Shown piece by piece: positions 21,638 through 33,973 of a DNA stretch of 64,000 nt. Position numbers and translations under genes: made by a program. Under the pieces are notes generated by a model that was not told the DNA's origin, searched no databases, and saw only the letters and a program-made list of their open reading frames with translations. The stretch is from Ceratopteris richardii (lineage: Eukaryota; Streptophyta; Polypodiopsida; Polypodiales; Pteridaceae), in NCBI GenBank assembly GCA_020310875.1, contig CM035435.1, forward strand, positions 67,845,955 through 67,909,954. Direction: 5' to 3'. Within the stretch, counting starts at the first letter, position 1. Each line of letters opens with the position of its first letter.

Positions 21638-22907
21638 TGTTGGAGCAAGTCTATGACAAGCCTAAGTATTGGCTTGAGTCCCACAAAGTCATAGAAAAAG
21701 CCTTAAAATGAAGACTATGTAAAGTTCACTTGTGAATTACCTCTTGTAATTTTTTGAAGAGTTTACTTAATGTAAAAGTAAGAGAATCTTAAGTGGTTGA
21801 GTCCGCATGATCAAAAAGGGAAAGAGGAGCCATGAATTCGTGATTTGTGGTAGGTAAAGAATCAAATCAATCATTGATTGATTGGAGAGTGATTAAGGGA
21901 AGTTAGCCTCCCAAACTCAACTATAAATAGATGGCAGTTTTAGTCGTGGTTAGAGAGACCTATGTGAAGACCTCCAAGAGCTGAGCTTTATGCCATATCA
22001 AGGTGTGATTACAAGGCACACATATGTATCAGTAAGTCATTGTATTGTACAAGCAATATACTTTCATTTTCATGATTATTTGAGCTCATCTTTCCATGTT
22101 CTAGTGAAGAGTACTACTCACTGCCATTACTCTCAGTTTTTCTCAGTCAGCTTGCAGAGATGTTTTCTCTGCGCTTGGTGCATCATTTTCAGTGATTTAA
22201 CTTGGTCATTTTCTAAAAGTCTACTATATGCTCACAAAGTTTCATGTCATTTAAATGTTGCAATCTTCAGTTATGTTCATTTGAAGTCAACAGGGTCTGT
22301 TCATCTTCACTTCTCTGTCAAGTACCCGACTTTTTCACTCATCTTGTCAGAGCCATTTCTCAGTGGTTACTTATCCACATTCAGTGATTTAAAGCTTGTT
22401 GGATTCCGCTTACTGTCTAGTATAACCATACAAATTTTCATAATCATTGGCTTCCTAAATTTTGAGTTATGTTGATTTTTCTGCTCACTGGTCTCAAACT
22501 GTAGCAGCCCGTAAAAATCGGGATGATGTCATCAGTTGTTAAAACTCATTCTTAGTGTGTGGTTCATTATTTTTTATGAGATTACTCTTGAAAGTTAGCT
22601 CTTTAAGTTACCTAAATTTCCTCAAGAGGAATTAAGCTAATTGCTGCTGTGCTCAGAGAATTATATACAACACTGGACAGGTGTATGAACCAAGAATAGC
22701 AAGTTTTCACCTCTGAGCTAACTCCAACTTATCTGTTTTGATCTATCTTTTTGAGAGTGATCTTCCAAGGTACATAGGGTGTCTAATACATCCATTGGCA
22801 AGCTAAAAGGGTCCACCATATACTCCTGGAGTTCAATTGGCTGGTGTAGATCAAGGATTTTGCAACACCTCTTCATCTTCAAGCACATACCTATCCATCT
22901 CTTCACA
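21638..22907 (+). repeat. Copia B LTR 1
   Basis: TGTTGGAGCAAG to CTTCACA, 1270 bp. It has CAATCATTG (21868-21876), a TATA box in CTATAAATAG (21921-21930), and the hairpin-like CCCGTAAAAATCGGG near 22508. It differs from LTRs 2 and 3 in a block near 22207-22225, where they share AAAGTTAGCTCTATAA and LTR 1 does not. The inverted repeat CACGAATTCGTG of LTRs 2 and 3 has one mismatch here. Confidence 0.9.
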
Positions 22908-22908
22908 G

Positions 22909-22920
22909 TGGTATCAGAGC
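22909..22920 (+). other. Primer-binding site, copia B copy 1
   Basis: TGGTATCAGAGC begins one base after the LTR end. It is complementary to the 3' end of plant initiator methionine tRNA, the standard primer of Ty1/copia elements. Confidence 0.9.
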
Positions 22921-22933
22921 AAAGTTGGACAAC

Positions 22934-24700
22934 ATGGCAGATGGATTTCCTTCATCAATTGACAAATTGGACAGAGGTAACTACTCAGCTTGGTCATTAA
23001 GAATGGAAGCTTATCTCCAAGGTAGAAGTTTATATGGTTATGTGGATGGAGATGAAGTTATGCCAAGTTTTAGGAACAAAAGTCAACCAACACAAGAAGA
23101 GCAAGAAAGATTGAGCACATGGTGCTCCAAGGATGCACTTGCAAGGTCTTATCTCCTCAACTCTATCTCAGATTTTTTGTTGCCTCACATTAGAAGTTGT
23201 AAGACATCTCAGGAAGTGTGGGATGCACTTGAAGCTTTCTTTTCTTCAAGTAAAGCTAGGAAGCATCAACTATGGCTGGATTTCACAACTCTCAAGAAGG
23301 CTCCCAAACAAAATGTGACTGATTTTGTCACAAAGCTCAAGGACATAGCAGATCAGTTGGGAAGTATTGGAGAGGTAATAGATGAAGAGCAAATTGTAAG
23401 GGAGGTCATCAATGGCTTGAAGGCAGATGACAAGTGGGAAGCATTCACCACAGCTATGGATTTGTACATGGACATGCATGTACCTAGATTTCAATACACT
23501 CATTGGACAACTACTTACTCAAGAGGCAAAGCTTATCAAAAATGGAGAAAGCTCTAAAGGTAATCAATCTTCAGCTTTATACACTGATAAAAGCAAGTCC
23601 AAAGATAACAAAGGAAAGGCAAAGAAAGTGGATGATGAAGCAGGTACATATCAACTAACTATGCAGGTAGAGGAAGACATGGCAGAGTTAGAGGAAGAGG
23701 AGGTAGACAAGGCAGGGGGAGATCCCAAGACTCCAACTCATGTTCTATTTGTGGATTAACTAATCATACAACTGAAAATTGCTTTAGGAATTCCAGGAAT
23801 CAAAGAGGCAGAGGATACAATAGAGGAAGTTATGGCTACTCAAGAGGAAGGTTCAACAACTACCATGGCAACTACAACAACTACAATCATTCAAACTATC
23901 AAGGAGGCTACGAAGGAAGGAGAGACTACAATAACTACACAGAAGACTCAAACAAAGAGGATTCATTATTGATCATGAACATGGCTATGCCACAAGGTAA
24001 ATCTGATGAGCATGTTTTCTACATAGATTCAGGTTGTTCAAATCATGTGGCAGGAAATGTGGCACTCCTATCAGATTTAGAAGATCCAAGGAATAAGCAT
24101 GAGGTACAAATAGGAGATGATACAAAACATCCTGTGGAGAAAATAGGCAATGTCAAAGCACCTGATGGAGACATCAACCTACTCAGTAAGGTACTCTATG
24201 TCCCTACCATTACAAAGAATTTGATAAGTGTTGGGCAGATAGTAGAGAAAGGGTTGCAAGTCAGGTTCACAAAAGCAGGAGCATTTGTTGAAGATCCAAG
24301 TCAAGGATTCAGAAGAATTGCAAAAGGTGAAAAGACAGGTAGATTGTTCACATTTGAATTACAGGACACTAGAAACATTGCTCTCTTTAATTATGGTAGT
24401 CAGACACTCACAGAATTGGAAGTATGGCACAAAAGGTTAGCACATATTGCTGAAAGGTCATTAAAGCAAATCTGCAGGGACCAAAGTGTACTTGGACTTC
24501 CTAATTTGTCAAAACAACATATGATTTATAAGTGTAGTGCATGTGAATTTGGAAAGTCTCACAGGTTACCATTCATGAAGAAAGGTTATATGCATGGAGA
24601 TCTCTTGGAGTTGGTTCATACAGATGTATGGGGACCTAGCAAGGAAGCTTCAATATCTGGATCAAGGTATTATGTTTCCTTTATTGATGATTGCAGTTGA
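22934..24700 (+). pseudogene. Copia B copy 1: gag, protease, integrase N-part (broken)
   Basis: The ATG at 22934 (MADGFPSSIDKLDRGNYSAW) opens the gag of the UBN2 type. A frameshift near 23485 and a compensating one near 23650 leave about 55 residues out of frame relative to copy 2. The CCHC knuckle (CSICGLTNHTTENC), protease DSG (FYIDSGCSNH), the pre-integrase zinc motif (WHKRLAH, then CSACEFGK) and the first integrase Asp (HTDVWGPSK) are all present. The frame ends at TGA 24698-24700, inside the integrase core, at a place where copy 2 has the same stop. Confidence 0.9.
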
Positions 24701-27138
24701 TGGACTATCCTATTCTTTATGAACACAAAGATGAAGTTTTTTCATGTTTCAAAAGATATTTGGCTCTTGTGGAGAATCAAACAGGTAAATCACTAAAAAG
24801 GCTAAGGTCAGATGGAGGGGGAGAATACTTCTCCCATGAGTTTGATTCGTTTCTTCAAGAAAGAGGAATCAAAAGAGAGGTAACTACAAGGTACACTCCT
24901 GAGCAAAATGGAGTGGTAGAAAGGAGGAATAGGACAATTGTTGAAGCTGCAAGGTCTATGTTAAATGAAAAGCATTTACCTAATTATTTATGGGTTGAGG
25001 CTGTATCTACAGCCACTTACTTGATGAATAGGTTGCCTTCAAAATCCCTTGATGGGATGACTCCATATGAGGCTTGGAATGGAAGAAGACCAAGCTTAGA
25101 TCATTGTAAAATTTTGGGATGTATTGCTTTTGCTCATGTTCCTTCACAGGTTAGAGGCAAGATGGATCCAAAGGCAGAAAGGTGTGTATTTATTGGATAT
25201 GACAACAATCAAAAGGGCTACAGGTTATACAACCCTACCAACAAAGGATTCTTGGTAAGCAGAGATGTAGTTTTTGATGAGAAGAATTCATGGTATGAAG
25301 ATTCATGCAGGAAGATCAATTTACCATATGATCTTGAAGAAGATTTTCCAAAGCTTGGTAGAGAACAATCAAAGATTGAAGAACAAGACACCTCAGAGGA
25401 TGATGAAGAATCTCACATGGAAAAGATCAAAGCATGGAAGTCTAAAGGTAAAGCAAAGTTGCAGGAACTAGGACATGAGGCAGAATCATCACATCATGGC
25501 CTAAGAAGATCTATGAGGGAAAAGAAAAAACCAGAAAGGTATGGGTTTGACACCTCATTAGTAACTAAACATTCAATCTACATAGCACAGGACATAAACC
25601 AAGAGGAGCCATCATCATTTGAAGAGGCCAAAGCAAAAACAGAATGGAAGCATGCAATGAAGGAAGAGATTGAAGCACTTGAGGAAAACAACACTTGGGA
25701 TTTGGTGCCCAAGACTTCATCCATGAAGGTAATAGGCTCAAGATGGGTCTATAAACTCAAGAAGAATTATGATGGCTCCATTAACAGGTATAAGGCAAGG
25801 CTTGTAGCAAAAGGCTTTGCACAAACTCAGGGAATTGATTATGAGGAGACCTTCTCTCCTGTGGCAAAGATGCCTACTATTAGGGTTTTGCTTAGTATTG
25901 CCTCTTCCAAGAATTGGAAGATACTTCAACTAGATGTAAAGAATGCATTTTTGAATGGTTGGATAACAGAAGAGGTATATATGGCACAACCACCTGGTTT
26001 TGAGAATCAAGTTTATCCTGATTATGTGTGTAAACTTAACAAAGCATTATATGGTCTCAAGCAAGCTCCAAGAGCTTGGAATTTCAGGCTTGTTTCATTC
26101 TTGCAGGACAAAGGCTTTCAACCAAGCAAGGCAGATCCTTCACTCTCTATTAAAAAGAGTAATTCCGAGGTCATCTACCTATGTGTATATGTAGATGATA
26201 TTATATTGGCAGGAAATGATGCAGATGGTATGAAGAAGATCAAAGATCAAATGAGAGAAGAGTTCAAGATAAGTGATTTGGGTTCACTTACCTACTTCCT
26301 AGATTTGGAAGTTGTCTACAAAGATCATGGTTTGTTTCTCACTCAAAGAAAGTACATTAAGGACATGTTGGCAAAATTCAAGATGCAAGATTGTAAGATT
26401 GCAGGTACTCCAATGGAGGTCAATCACAAATTGAGCTCACATGAAGGTGAACTCATAGAGGACATCACATCATATCAAAGTCTAGTGGGTAGTCTCAACT
26501 ATGCCACATTGACAAGAGTAGATATATGTTACAGTGTGAGTGTGCTAAGTCAATTTATGCACACACCAAGGAAACCACATATGGATGCTGCCAAAAGGAT
26601 TCTCAAGTATCTCAAAGGAACCATCAATGAAGGAATTTATTATCCTTATGTATCTGATTTAGGTTTGAAGCTATTTTCTGATGCAGATTGGGCTGGCTCC
26701 AAGGAAGATAGAAGGAGCACTTCAGGTTATCTTACCTTTGCAGGTTCAAAGCTTATTTCATGGTCATCCAAGAAGCAACCCACAGTTGCTCTCTCTTCTA
26801 CTGAAGCTGAATATAGAGGTCTTGCCATAGCTACACAAGAAGCTATGTGGATGAAGACATTATTCAAAGATCTTGGATTGGAGTTTGGAACTCCAACTAT
26901 TTCTGGTGACAATATGAGTTCTATTCATTTGGCTGCTAATCCTATTTTTCATGCAAGGACTAAACATATTGAAGTTCATTATCACTATGTACGAGAGAAG
27001 GTTCTAAGCAAAGAGATTCAAATATCATATGTGTCCACTCATCAACAATGTGCAGATATTCTAACCAAAGCATTGGATGGTACAAAGCTTTGCAAATTCA
27101 AGGCTATGATAGGTTTGCAGGTAATCTTGGAAGATTGA
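24701..27138 (+). pseudogene. Copia B copy 1: integrase C-part, reverse transcriptase, RNase H (long intact stretch)
   Basis: After the TGA and a frameshift near 24722 the frame is open for about 800 codons to 27138. It carries the integrase Asp and Glu motifs (RSDGGGEYFSHEF; YTPEQNGVVERRNRT) and the linker (DTSLVTKHSIYIAQD). RT follows, with [34 protein letters not shown] and the catalytic YVDDIILAGND. RNase H follows, with DADWAGSKEDRRSTSGY, STEAEYRGLA and ARTKHIEVHYHYVREK. The stop is followed 20-30 bases later by the polypurine tract GAGGGGGAG (27161-27169). There are no further stops, unlike copy 2. Confidence 0.9.
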
Positions 27139-27170
27139 AGACCTCAAGCATACTTGGCTTGAGGGGGAGC

Positions 27171-28444
27171 TGTTGGAGCAAGTCTATGACAAGCCTAAGT
27201 ATTGGCTTGAGTCCCACAAAGTCATAGAAAAAGCCTTAAAATGAAGACTATGTAAAGTTCACTTGTGAACTACCTCTTGTAATTTTTTGAAGAGTTTACT
27301 TAATGTAAAAGTAAGAGAATCTTAAGTGGTTGAGTCCACATGATCAAAAAGGGAAAGAGAAGCCACGAATTCGTGATTTGTGGTAGGTAGAGAATCAAAT
27401 CAATCATTGATTGATTGGAGAGTGATTAAGGGAAGTTAGCCTCCCAAACTCAACTATAAATAGATGGTAGTTTTAGTCGTGGTTAGAGAGACCTATGTGA
27501 AGACCTCCAAGAGCTGAGCTTTATGCCATATCAAGGTGTGATTACAAGGCACACATATTTATTAGTAAGTCATTGTATTGTACAATCAATATACTTTCAT
27601 TTTCATGATTATTTGAGTTCATCTTTCCATGTTCTAGTGAAGTGTACTACTCACTGCCATTACTCTCAATTTTTCTCAGTCAGCTTGCAGAGATGTTTTC
27701 TCTGAGCTTGGTGCATCATTTTCAGTGATTTAACTTGGTAAAGTTAGCTCTATAAGTTTACTATATGCTCACAAAATCTCATGTCATTTGAATGTTGCAA
27801 TCTTCAGTTATGTTCATTTGACGTCAACAGGGTCTGTTCATCTTCACTTCTCTGTCAGGTACCCGACTTTTTCACTCATCTTGTCAGAGCCATTTCTCAG
27901 TGGTTACTTATCCAAATTCAGTGATTTAGAGCTTTTTGGATTCAGCTTACTGTCTAGTATACCCATACAAATTTTCATAATCATTGGCTTCCTACATTTT
28001 GAGTTATGTTGATTTGTCTGCTCACTGGTCTCAAACTATAGCAGCCCGTGAAAATCGGGATGATGTCATCAGTTGTTAAAACTCATTCTCAGTGTGTGGT
28101 TCATTATTTTTTATGAGATTACTCTTGAAAGTCAGCTCTTTATGTTACCTAGACTTCCACAAGAGGAATTAAGCTAATTGCTGCTCTGCTCAGAGAATTA
28201 TGTAAAACACTGGACAGGTGTATGAACCAAGAATAGCAAGTTTTCACCTCTGAGCTAACTCCAACTTATCTATTTTGATCTATCTTTTTGAGAGTGATCT
28301 TCCAAGGTACATAGGGTGTCTAATACATCCATTGGCAAGCTAAAAGGGCCCACCATATACTCGTGGAGTTCAATTGGCTAGTGTAGATCAAGGATTTTGC
28401 AACACCTCTTCATCTTCAAGCACATACCTATCCATCTCTTCACA
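27171..28444 (+). repeat. Copia B LTR 2 (shared middle LTR)
   Basis: TGTTGGAGCAAG to CACA, 1274 bp. It is the 3' LTR of copy 1 (polypurine tract before it) and the 5' LTR of copy 2 (primer-binding site TGGTATCAGAGC at 28446-28457 after it). It has palindrome CACGAATTCGTG (27364-27375), CAATCATTG (27401-27409) and the TATA box TATAAATAG (27455-27463). It is closer to LTR 3 than to LTR 1. Confidence 0.92.
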
Positions 28445-28445
28445 G

Positions 28446-28457
28446 TGGTATCAGAGC
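28446..28457 (+). other. Primer-binding site, copia B copy 2
   Basis: TGGTATCAGAGC directly follows the middle LTR, separated by one base, as in copy 1. Confidence 0.9.
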
Positions 28458-28470
28458 AAGGTTGGACAAC

Positions 28471-30240
28471 ATGGCAGATGGATTTCCTTCATCAATTGAC
28501 AAATTGGACAGAGGTAACTACTCAGCTTGGTCATTAAGAATGGAAGCTTATCTCCAAGGTAGAAGTTTATATGGTTATGTGGCTGGAGATGAAGTTATGC
28601 CAAGTTTCAGGAACAAAAGTCAACCAACACAAGAAGAGCAAGAAAGATTGAGCACATGGTGCTCCAAGGATGCACTTGCAAGGTCTTATCTCCTCAAATC
28701 TATCTCAGATTTTTTGTTGCCTCACATTAGAAGTTGTAAGACATCTCACGAAGTGTGGGATGCACTTGAAGCTTTCTTTTCTTCAAGTACCAAAGCTAGG
28801 AAGCATCAACAATGGCTGGATTTCACAACTCTCAAGAAGGCTCCCAAACAAAATGTGACTGATTTTGTCACAAAGCTCAAGGACATAGCAGATCAGTTGG
28901 GAAGTATTGGAGAGGTAATAGATGAAGAGCAAATTGTAAGGCAAGTCATCAATGGCTTGAAGGCAGATGACAAGTGGGAAGCATTCACCACAGCTATGGA
29001 TTTGTACATGGACATGCATGTACCTGATTTCAATACACTCATTGGACAACTACTTACTCAAGAGGCAAAGCTTATCCAAAATGGAGAAAGCTCTAAAGGT
29101 AATCAATCTTCAGCTTTATACACTGATAAAAGCAAGTCTAAAGATAACAAAGGAAAGGCAAAGAAAGTGGATGATGAAGCAGGTACATATCAAGCTAACT
29201 ATGCAGGTAGAGGAAGACATGGCAGAGTTAGAGGAAGAGGAGGTAGACAAGGCAGGGGGAGATCCCAAGACTCCAACTCATGTTCTATTTGTGGATTAAC
29301 TAATCATACAACTGAAAATTGCTTTAGGAATTCCAGGAATCAAAGAGGCAGAGGATACAATAGAGGAAGTTATGGCTACTCAAGAGGAAAGTTCAACAAC
29401 TACCATGGCAACTACAACAACTACAATCATTCAAACTATCAAGGAGGCTATGAAGGAAGGAGAGACTACAATAACTACACAGAAGACTCAAACAAAGAGG
29501 ATTCATTATTGCTCATGAACATGGCTATGCCACAAGGTAAATCTGATGAGCATGTTTTCTACATAGATTCAGGTTGTTCAAATCATGTGGCAGGAAATGT
29601 GGCACTCCTATCAGATTTAGAAGATCCAAGGAATAAGCATGAGGTACAAATAGGAGATGATACAAAACATCCTGTGGAGAAAATAGGCAATGTCAAAGCA
29701 CCTGATGGAAACATCAACCTACTCAGTAAGGTACTCTATGTCCCTACCATTACAAAGAATTTGATAAGTGTTGGGCAGATAGTAGAGAAAGGGTTGCAAG
29801 TCAGGTTCACAAAAGCAGGAGCATTTGTTGAAGATCCAAGTCAAGGATTCAGAAGAATTGCAAAAGGTGAAAAGACAGGTAGATTGTTCACATTTGAATT
29901 ACAGGACACTAGAAACATTGCTCTCTTTAATTATGGTAGTCAGACACTCACAGAATTGGAAGTATGGCACAAAAGGTTAGCACATATTGCTGAAAGGTCA
30001 TTAAAGCAAATCTGCAGGGACCAAAGTGTACTTGGACTTCCTAATTTGTCAAAACAACATATGATTTATAAGTGTAGTGCATGTGAATTTGGAAAGTCTC
30101 ACAGGTTACCATTCATGAAGAAAGGTTATATGCATGGAGATCTCTTGGAGTTGGTTCATACAGATGTATGGGGACCTAGCAAGGAAGCTTCAATATCTGG
30201 ATCAAGGTATTATGTTTCCTTTATTGATGATTGCAGTTGA
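28471..30240 (+). CDS. Copia B copy 2: gag, protease, integrase N-part (intact to a shared stop)
   Basis: ATG at 28471 (MADGFPSS) opens 589 codons without interruption; no ATG further upstream is in frame. Residue positions from this start: UBN2-type gag to about 210, a Gly/Arg/Gln-rich region, CCHC knuckle at about 271-284, a second Gly/Asn/Tyr-rich stretch, protease DSG at about 366-368, pre-integrase zinc motif near 510, and the first integrase Asp in HTDVWGPSK near 570. It ends at TGA 30238-30240 in the integrase core, the same position as in copy 1. Gag and protease look functional by eye; integrase is truncated. Confidence 0.9.
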   Translation: MADGFPSSIDKLDRGNYSAWSLRMEAYLQGRSLYGYVAGDEVMPSFRNKSQPTQEEQERLSTWCSKDALARSYLLKSISDFLLPHIRSCKTSHEVWDALEAFFSSSTKARKHQQWLDFTTLKKAPKQNVTDFVTKLKDIADQLGSIGEVIDEEQIVRQVINGLKADDKWEAFTTAMDLYMDMHVPDFNTLIGQLLTQEAKLIQNGESSKGNQSSALYTDKSKSKDNKGKAKKVDDEAGTYQANYAGRGRHGRVRGRGGRQGRGRSQDSNSCSICGLTNHTTENCFRNSRNQRGRGYNRGSYGYSRGKFNNYHGNYNNYNHSNYQGGYEGRRDYNNYTEDSNKEDSLLLMNMAMPQGKSDEHVFYIDSGCSNHVAGNVALLSDLEDPRNKHEVQIGDDTKHPVEKIGNVKAPDGNINLLSKVLYVPTITKNLISVGQIVEKGLQVRFTKAGAFVEDPSQGFRRIAKGEKTGRLFTFELQDTRNIALFNYGSQTLTELEVWHKRLAHIAERSLKQICRDQSVLGLPNLSKQHMIYKCSACEFGKSHRLPFMKKGYMHGDLLELVHTDVWGPSKEASISGSRYYVSFIDDCS

Positions 30241-32669
30241 TGGACTATCCTATTCTTTATGAACACAAAGATGAAGTTTTTTCATGTTTCAAAAGATATT
30301 TGGCTCTTGTGGAGAATCAAACAGGTAAATCACTAAAAAGGCTAAGGTTAGATGGAGGGGGAGAATACTTCTCCCATGAGTTTGATTCGTTTCTTCAAGA
30401 AAGAGGAATCAAAAGAGAGGTAACTACAAGGTACACTCTTGAGCAAAATGGAGTGGCAGAAAGGAGGAATAGGACAATTGTTGAAGCTGCAAGGTCTATG
30501 TTAAATGTAAAGCATTTACCTAATTATTTATGGGCTGAGGCTGTATCTACAGCCACTTACTTGATTAACAGGTTGCCTTAAAAACCCCTTGATGGGATGA
30601 CTCCATATGAGGCTTGGAATGGAAGAAGACCAAGCTTAGATCATTGTAAAATTTTTGGATGTATTGCTTTTGCTCATGTTCCTTCACAGGTTAGAGGCAA
30701 GATGGATCCAAAGGCAGAAAGGTGCGTATTTATTGGATATGACAACAATCAAAAGGGCTACAAGTTATACAACCCTACCAACAAAGGATTTGGTAAGCAG
30801 AGATGTAGTTTTTGATGAGAACAATTCATGGTATGAAGATTCATGCAGGAAGATCAATTTACCATATGATCTTGAAGAAGATTTTCCAAAGCTTGGTAGA
30901 GAACAATCAAAGATTGGAGAACAAGACACCTCAGAGGATGATGAAGAATCTCACATGGAAAAGATCAAAGCATGGAAGTCTAAAGGTAAAGCAAAATTGC
31001 AGGAACTAGGACATGAGGCAGAATCATCACATCATGGCCTAAGATGAGGGAAAAGAAAAAACCAGAAAGGTATGGGTTTGACACCTCATTAGTAACTAAA
31101 CATTCTATCTACATAGCACAGGACATAAACCAAGAGGAGCCATCATCATTTGAAGAGGCCAAAGCAAAAAGAGAATGGAAGCATGCAATGAAGGAAGAGA
31201 TTGAAGCACTTGAGGAAAACAACACTTGGGATTTGGTGCCGAGGACTTCATCCATGAAGGTAATAGGCTCAAGATGGGTCTATAAACTCAAGAAGAATTC
31301 TGATGGCTCCATTAACAGGTATAAGGCAAGGCTTGTAGCAAAAGGCTTTGCACAAACTCAGGGAATTGATTATGAGGAGACCTTCTCTCCTGTGGCAAAG
31401 ATGCCTACTATTAGGGTTTTGCTTAGTATTGCCTCTTCCAAGAATTGGAAGATACTTAAACTAGATGTAAAGAATGCATTTTTGAATGGTTGGATAACAG
31501 AAGAGGTATATATGGCACAACCACCTCGTTTTGAGAATCAAGTTTATCCTGATTATGTGTGTAAACTTAACAAAGCATTGTATGGTCTCAAGCAAGCTCC
31601 AAGAGCTTGGAATTTCAGGCTTGTTTCATTCTTGCAGGACAAAGGCTTTCAACCAAGCAAGGCAGATCCTTCACTCTTTATTAAAAACAGTAATTCCGAG
31701 GTCATCTACCTATGTGTATATGTAGATGATATTATATTGACAGGAAATGATGCAGATGGTATGAAGAAGATCAAAGATCAGATGAGAGAAGAGTTCAAGA
31801 TAAGTGATTTGGGTTCACTTACCTACTTCTTAGGTTTGGAAGTTGTCTACAAAGATCATGGTTTGTTTCTCACTCAAAGAAAGTACATTAAGGACATGTT
31901 GGCAAAATTCAAGATGCAAGATTGTAAGATTGCAGGTACTCCAATGGAGGTCAATCACAAATTGAGCTCACATGAAGGTGAACTCATAGAGGACATCACA
32001 TCATATCAAAGTCTAGTGGGTAGTCTCAACTATGCCACATTGACAAGAGTAGATATATGTTACAGTGTGAGTGTGCTAAGTCAATTTATGCGCACACCAA
32101 GGAAACCACATATGGATGCTGCCAAAAGGATTCTCAAGTATCTCAAAGGAACCATCAATGAAGGACTTTATTATCCTTATGTACCTGATTTAGGTTTGAA
32201 GCTATTTTTTGATGCAGATTTGGCTGGCTCCAAGGAAGATAGAAGGAGCACTTCAGGTTATCTTACCTTTGCAGGTTCAAAGCTTATTTCATGGTCATCC
32301 AAGAAGCAACCCACAGTTGCTCTCTCTTCTACTGAAGCTGAATATAGAGGTCTTGCCATAGCTACACAAGAAGCTATGTGGATGAAGACATTATTCAAAG
32401 ATCTTGGATTGGAGTTTGGAACTCCAACTATTTTTGGTGACAATATGAGTTCTATTCATTTGGCTACTAATCCTATTTTTCATGCAAGGACTAAACATAT
32501 TGAAGTTCATTATCACTATGTACGAGAGAAGGTTCTAAGCAAAGAGATTCAAATATCATATGTGTCCACTCATCAACAATGTGCAGATATTCTAACCAAA
32601 GCATTGGATGGTACAAAGCTTTACAAATTCAAGGCTATGATAGGTTTGCAGGTAATCTTGGAAGATTGA
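30241..32669 (+). pseudogene. Copia B copy 2: integrase C-part, reverse transcriptase, RNase H (broken)
   Basis: It has the same content as copy 1 but more damage. After the shared stop and frameshift comes a TAA at 30579-30581, a two-base deletion near 30790 and a seven-base deletion near 31045 relative to copy 1. From 31044 to 32669 the frame is open for 541 codons and includes all RT motifs (YVDDIILTGND) and RNase H. One RNase H site reads DADLAG where copy 1 has DADWAG, a change at a conserved Trp. The polypurine tract at 32692-32700 precedes LTR 3. Confidence 0.9.
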
Positions 32670-32701
32670 AGACCTCAAGCATACTTGGCTTGAGGGGGAG
32701 C

Positions 32702-33973
32702 TCTTGGAGCAAGTCTATGACAAGCCTAAGTATTGGCTTGAGTCCCACAAAGTCATAGAAAAAGCCTTAAAATGAAGACTATGTAAAGTTCACTTGTGAA
32801 CTACCTCTTGTAATTTTTTGAAGAGTTTACTTAATGTAAAAGTAAGAGAATCTTAAGTGGTTGAGTCCACATGATCAAAAAGGGAAAGAGGAGCCACGAA
32901 TTCGTGATTTGTGGTAGGTAGAGAATCAAATCAATCATTGATTGATTGGAGAGTGATTAAGGGAAGTTAGCCTCCCAAACTCAACTATAAATAGATGGCA
33001 GTTTTAGTCGTGGTTAGAGAGACCTATGTGAAGACCTCCAAGAGCTGAGCTTTATGCCATATCAAGGTGTGATTACAAGGCACACATATGTATTAGTAAG
33101 TCATTGTATTGTACAAGCAATATACTTTCATTTTCATGATTATTTGAGTTCATCTTTCCATGTTCTAGTGAAGTGTACTACTCACTTCCATTACTCTCAG
33201 TTTTTCTCAGTCAGCTTGCAGAGATGTTTTCTCTGAGCTTGGTGCATCATTTTCAGTGATTTAACTTGGTAAAGTTAGCTCTATAATTCTACTATATGCT
33301 CACAAAGTTTCATGTCATTTGAATGTTGCAATCTTCAGTTATCTTCATTTGAAGTCAACAGGGTCTGTTCATCTTCACTTCTCTGTCAGGTACCCGACTT
33401 TTTCACTCATCTTGTCAGAGCCATGTCTCAGTGGTTACTTATCTAAATTCAGTGATTTAAAGCTTGTTGGATTCAGCTTACTGTCTAGTATAACCATACA
33501 AAGTTTCATAATCATTGGCTTCCTAAATTTTGAGTTATGTTGATTTTTCTGCTCACTGGTCTCAAACTGTAGCAGCCCGTGAAAATCGGGATGATGTCAT
33601 CAGTTGTTAAAACTCATTCTCAGTGTGTGGTTCATTATTTTTTATGATTACTCTTGAAAGTTAGGTCTTTAAGTTACCTAGACTTCCCCAAGAGGAATTA
33701 AGCTAATTGCTGCTGTGCTCAGAGAATTATGTAAAACACTGGACAGGTGTATGAACCAAGAATAGCAAGTTTTCACCTCTGAGCTAACTCCAACTTATCT
33801 GTTTTGATCTATCTTTTTGAGAGTGATCTTCCAAGGTACATAGGGTGTCTAATACATCCATTGGCAAGCTAAAAGGGCCCACCATATACTCCTGGAGTTC
33901 AATTGGCTGGTGTAGATCAAGGATTTTGCAACACCTCTTCATCTTCAAGCACATACCTATCCATCTCTTCACA
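32702..33973 (+). repeat. Copia B LTR 3
   Basis: 1272 bp, starting TCTTGGAGC, so the terminal TG has become TC, and ending TTCACA. It has palindrome CACGAATTCGTG (32895-32906), CAATCATTG (32932-32940) and the TATA box TATAAATAG (32986-32994). The right target-site duplication AATAT follows at 33974-33978. Confidence 0.92.

Larger units (their letters stand above)
21638..33973 (+). mobile_element. Tandem copia B array: LTR-internal-LTR-internal-LTR
   Basis: Three LTRs (21638-22907, 27171-28444, 32702-33973) enclose two internal regions of about 4.26 kb, each with its own primer-binding site and polypurine tract. Only the outer ends carry a target-site duplication, so this is one insertion that later became a tandem, most simply by unequal crossing-over between LTRs. 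The two internal regions are nearly identical and share two lesions in integrase but also have private mutations. The middle LTR serves both copies. The array is inserted in copia C integrase. Confidence 0.92.

Noticed and set aside
22909-28457. TGGTATCAGAGC sites as possible tRNA genes
   Set aside because: They are 12-base primer-binding sites directly after LTRs; no tRNA fold or second half is present.
21638-33973. Two independent copia B insertions side by side
   Set aside because: Only three LTRs, and the duplication AATAT occurs only at the outer ends; no duplication flanks the middle LTR.
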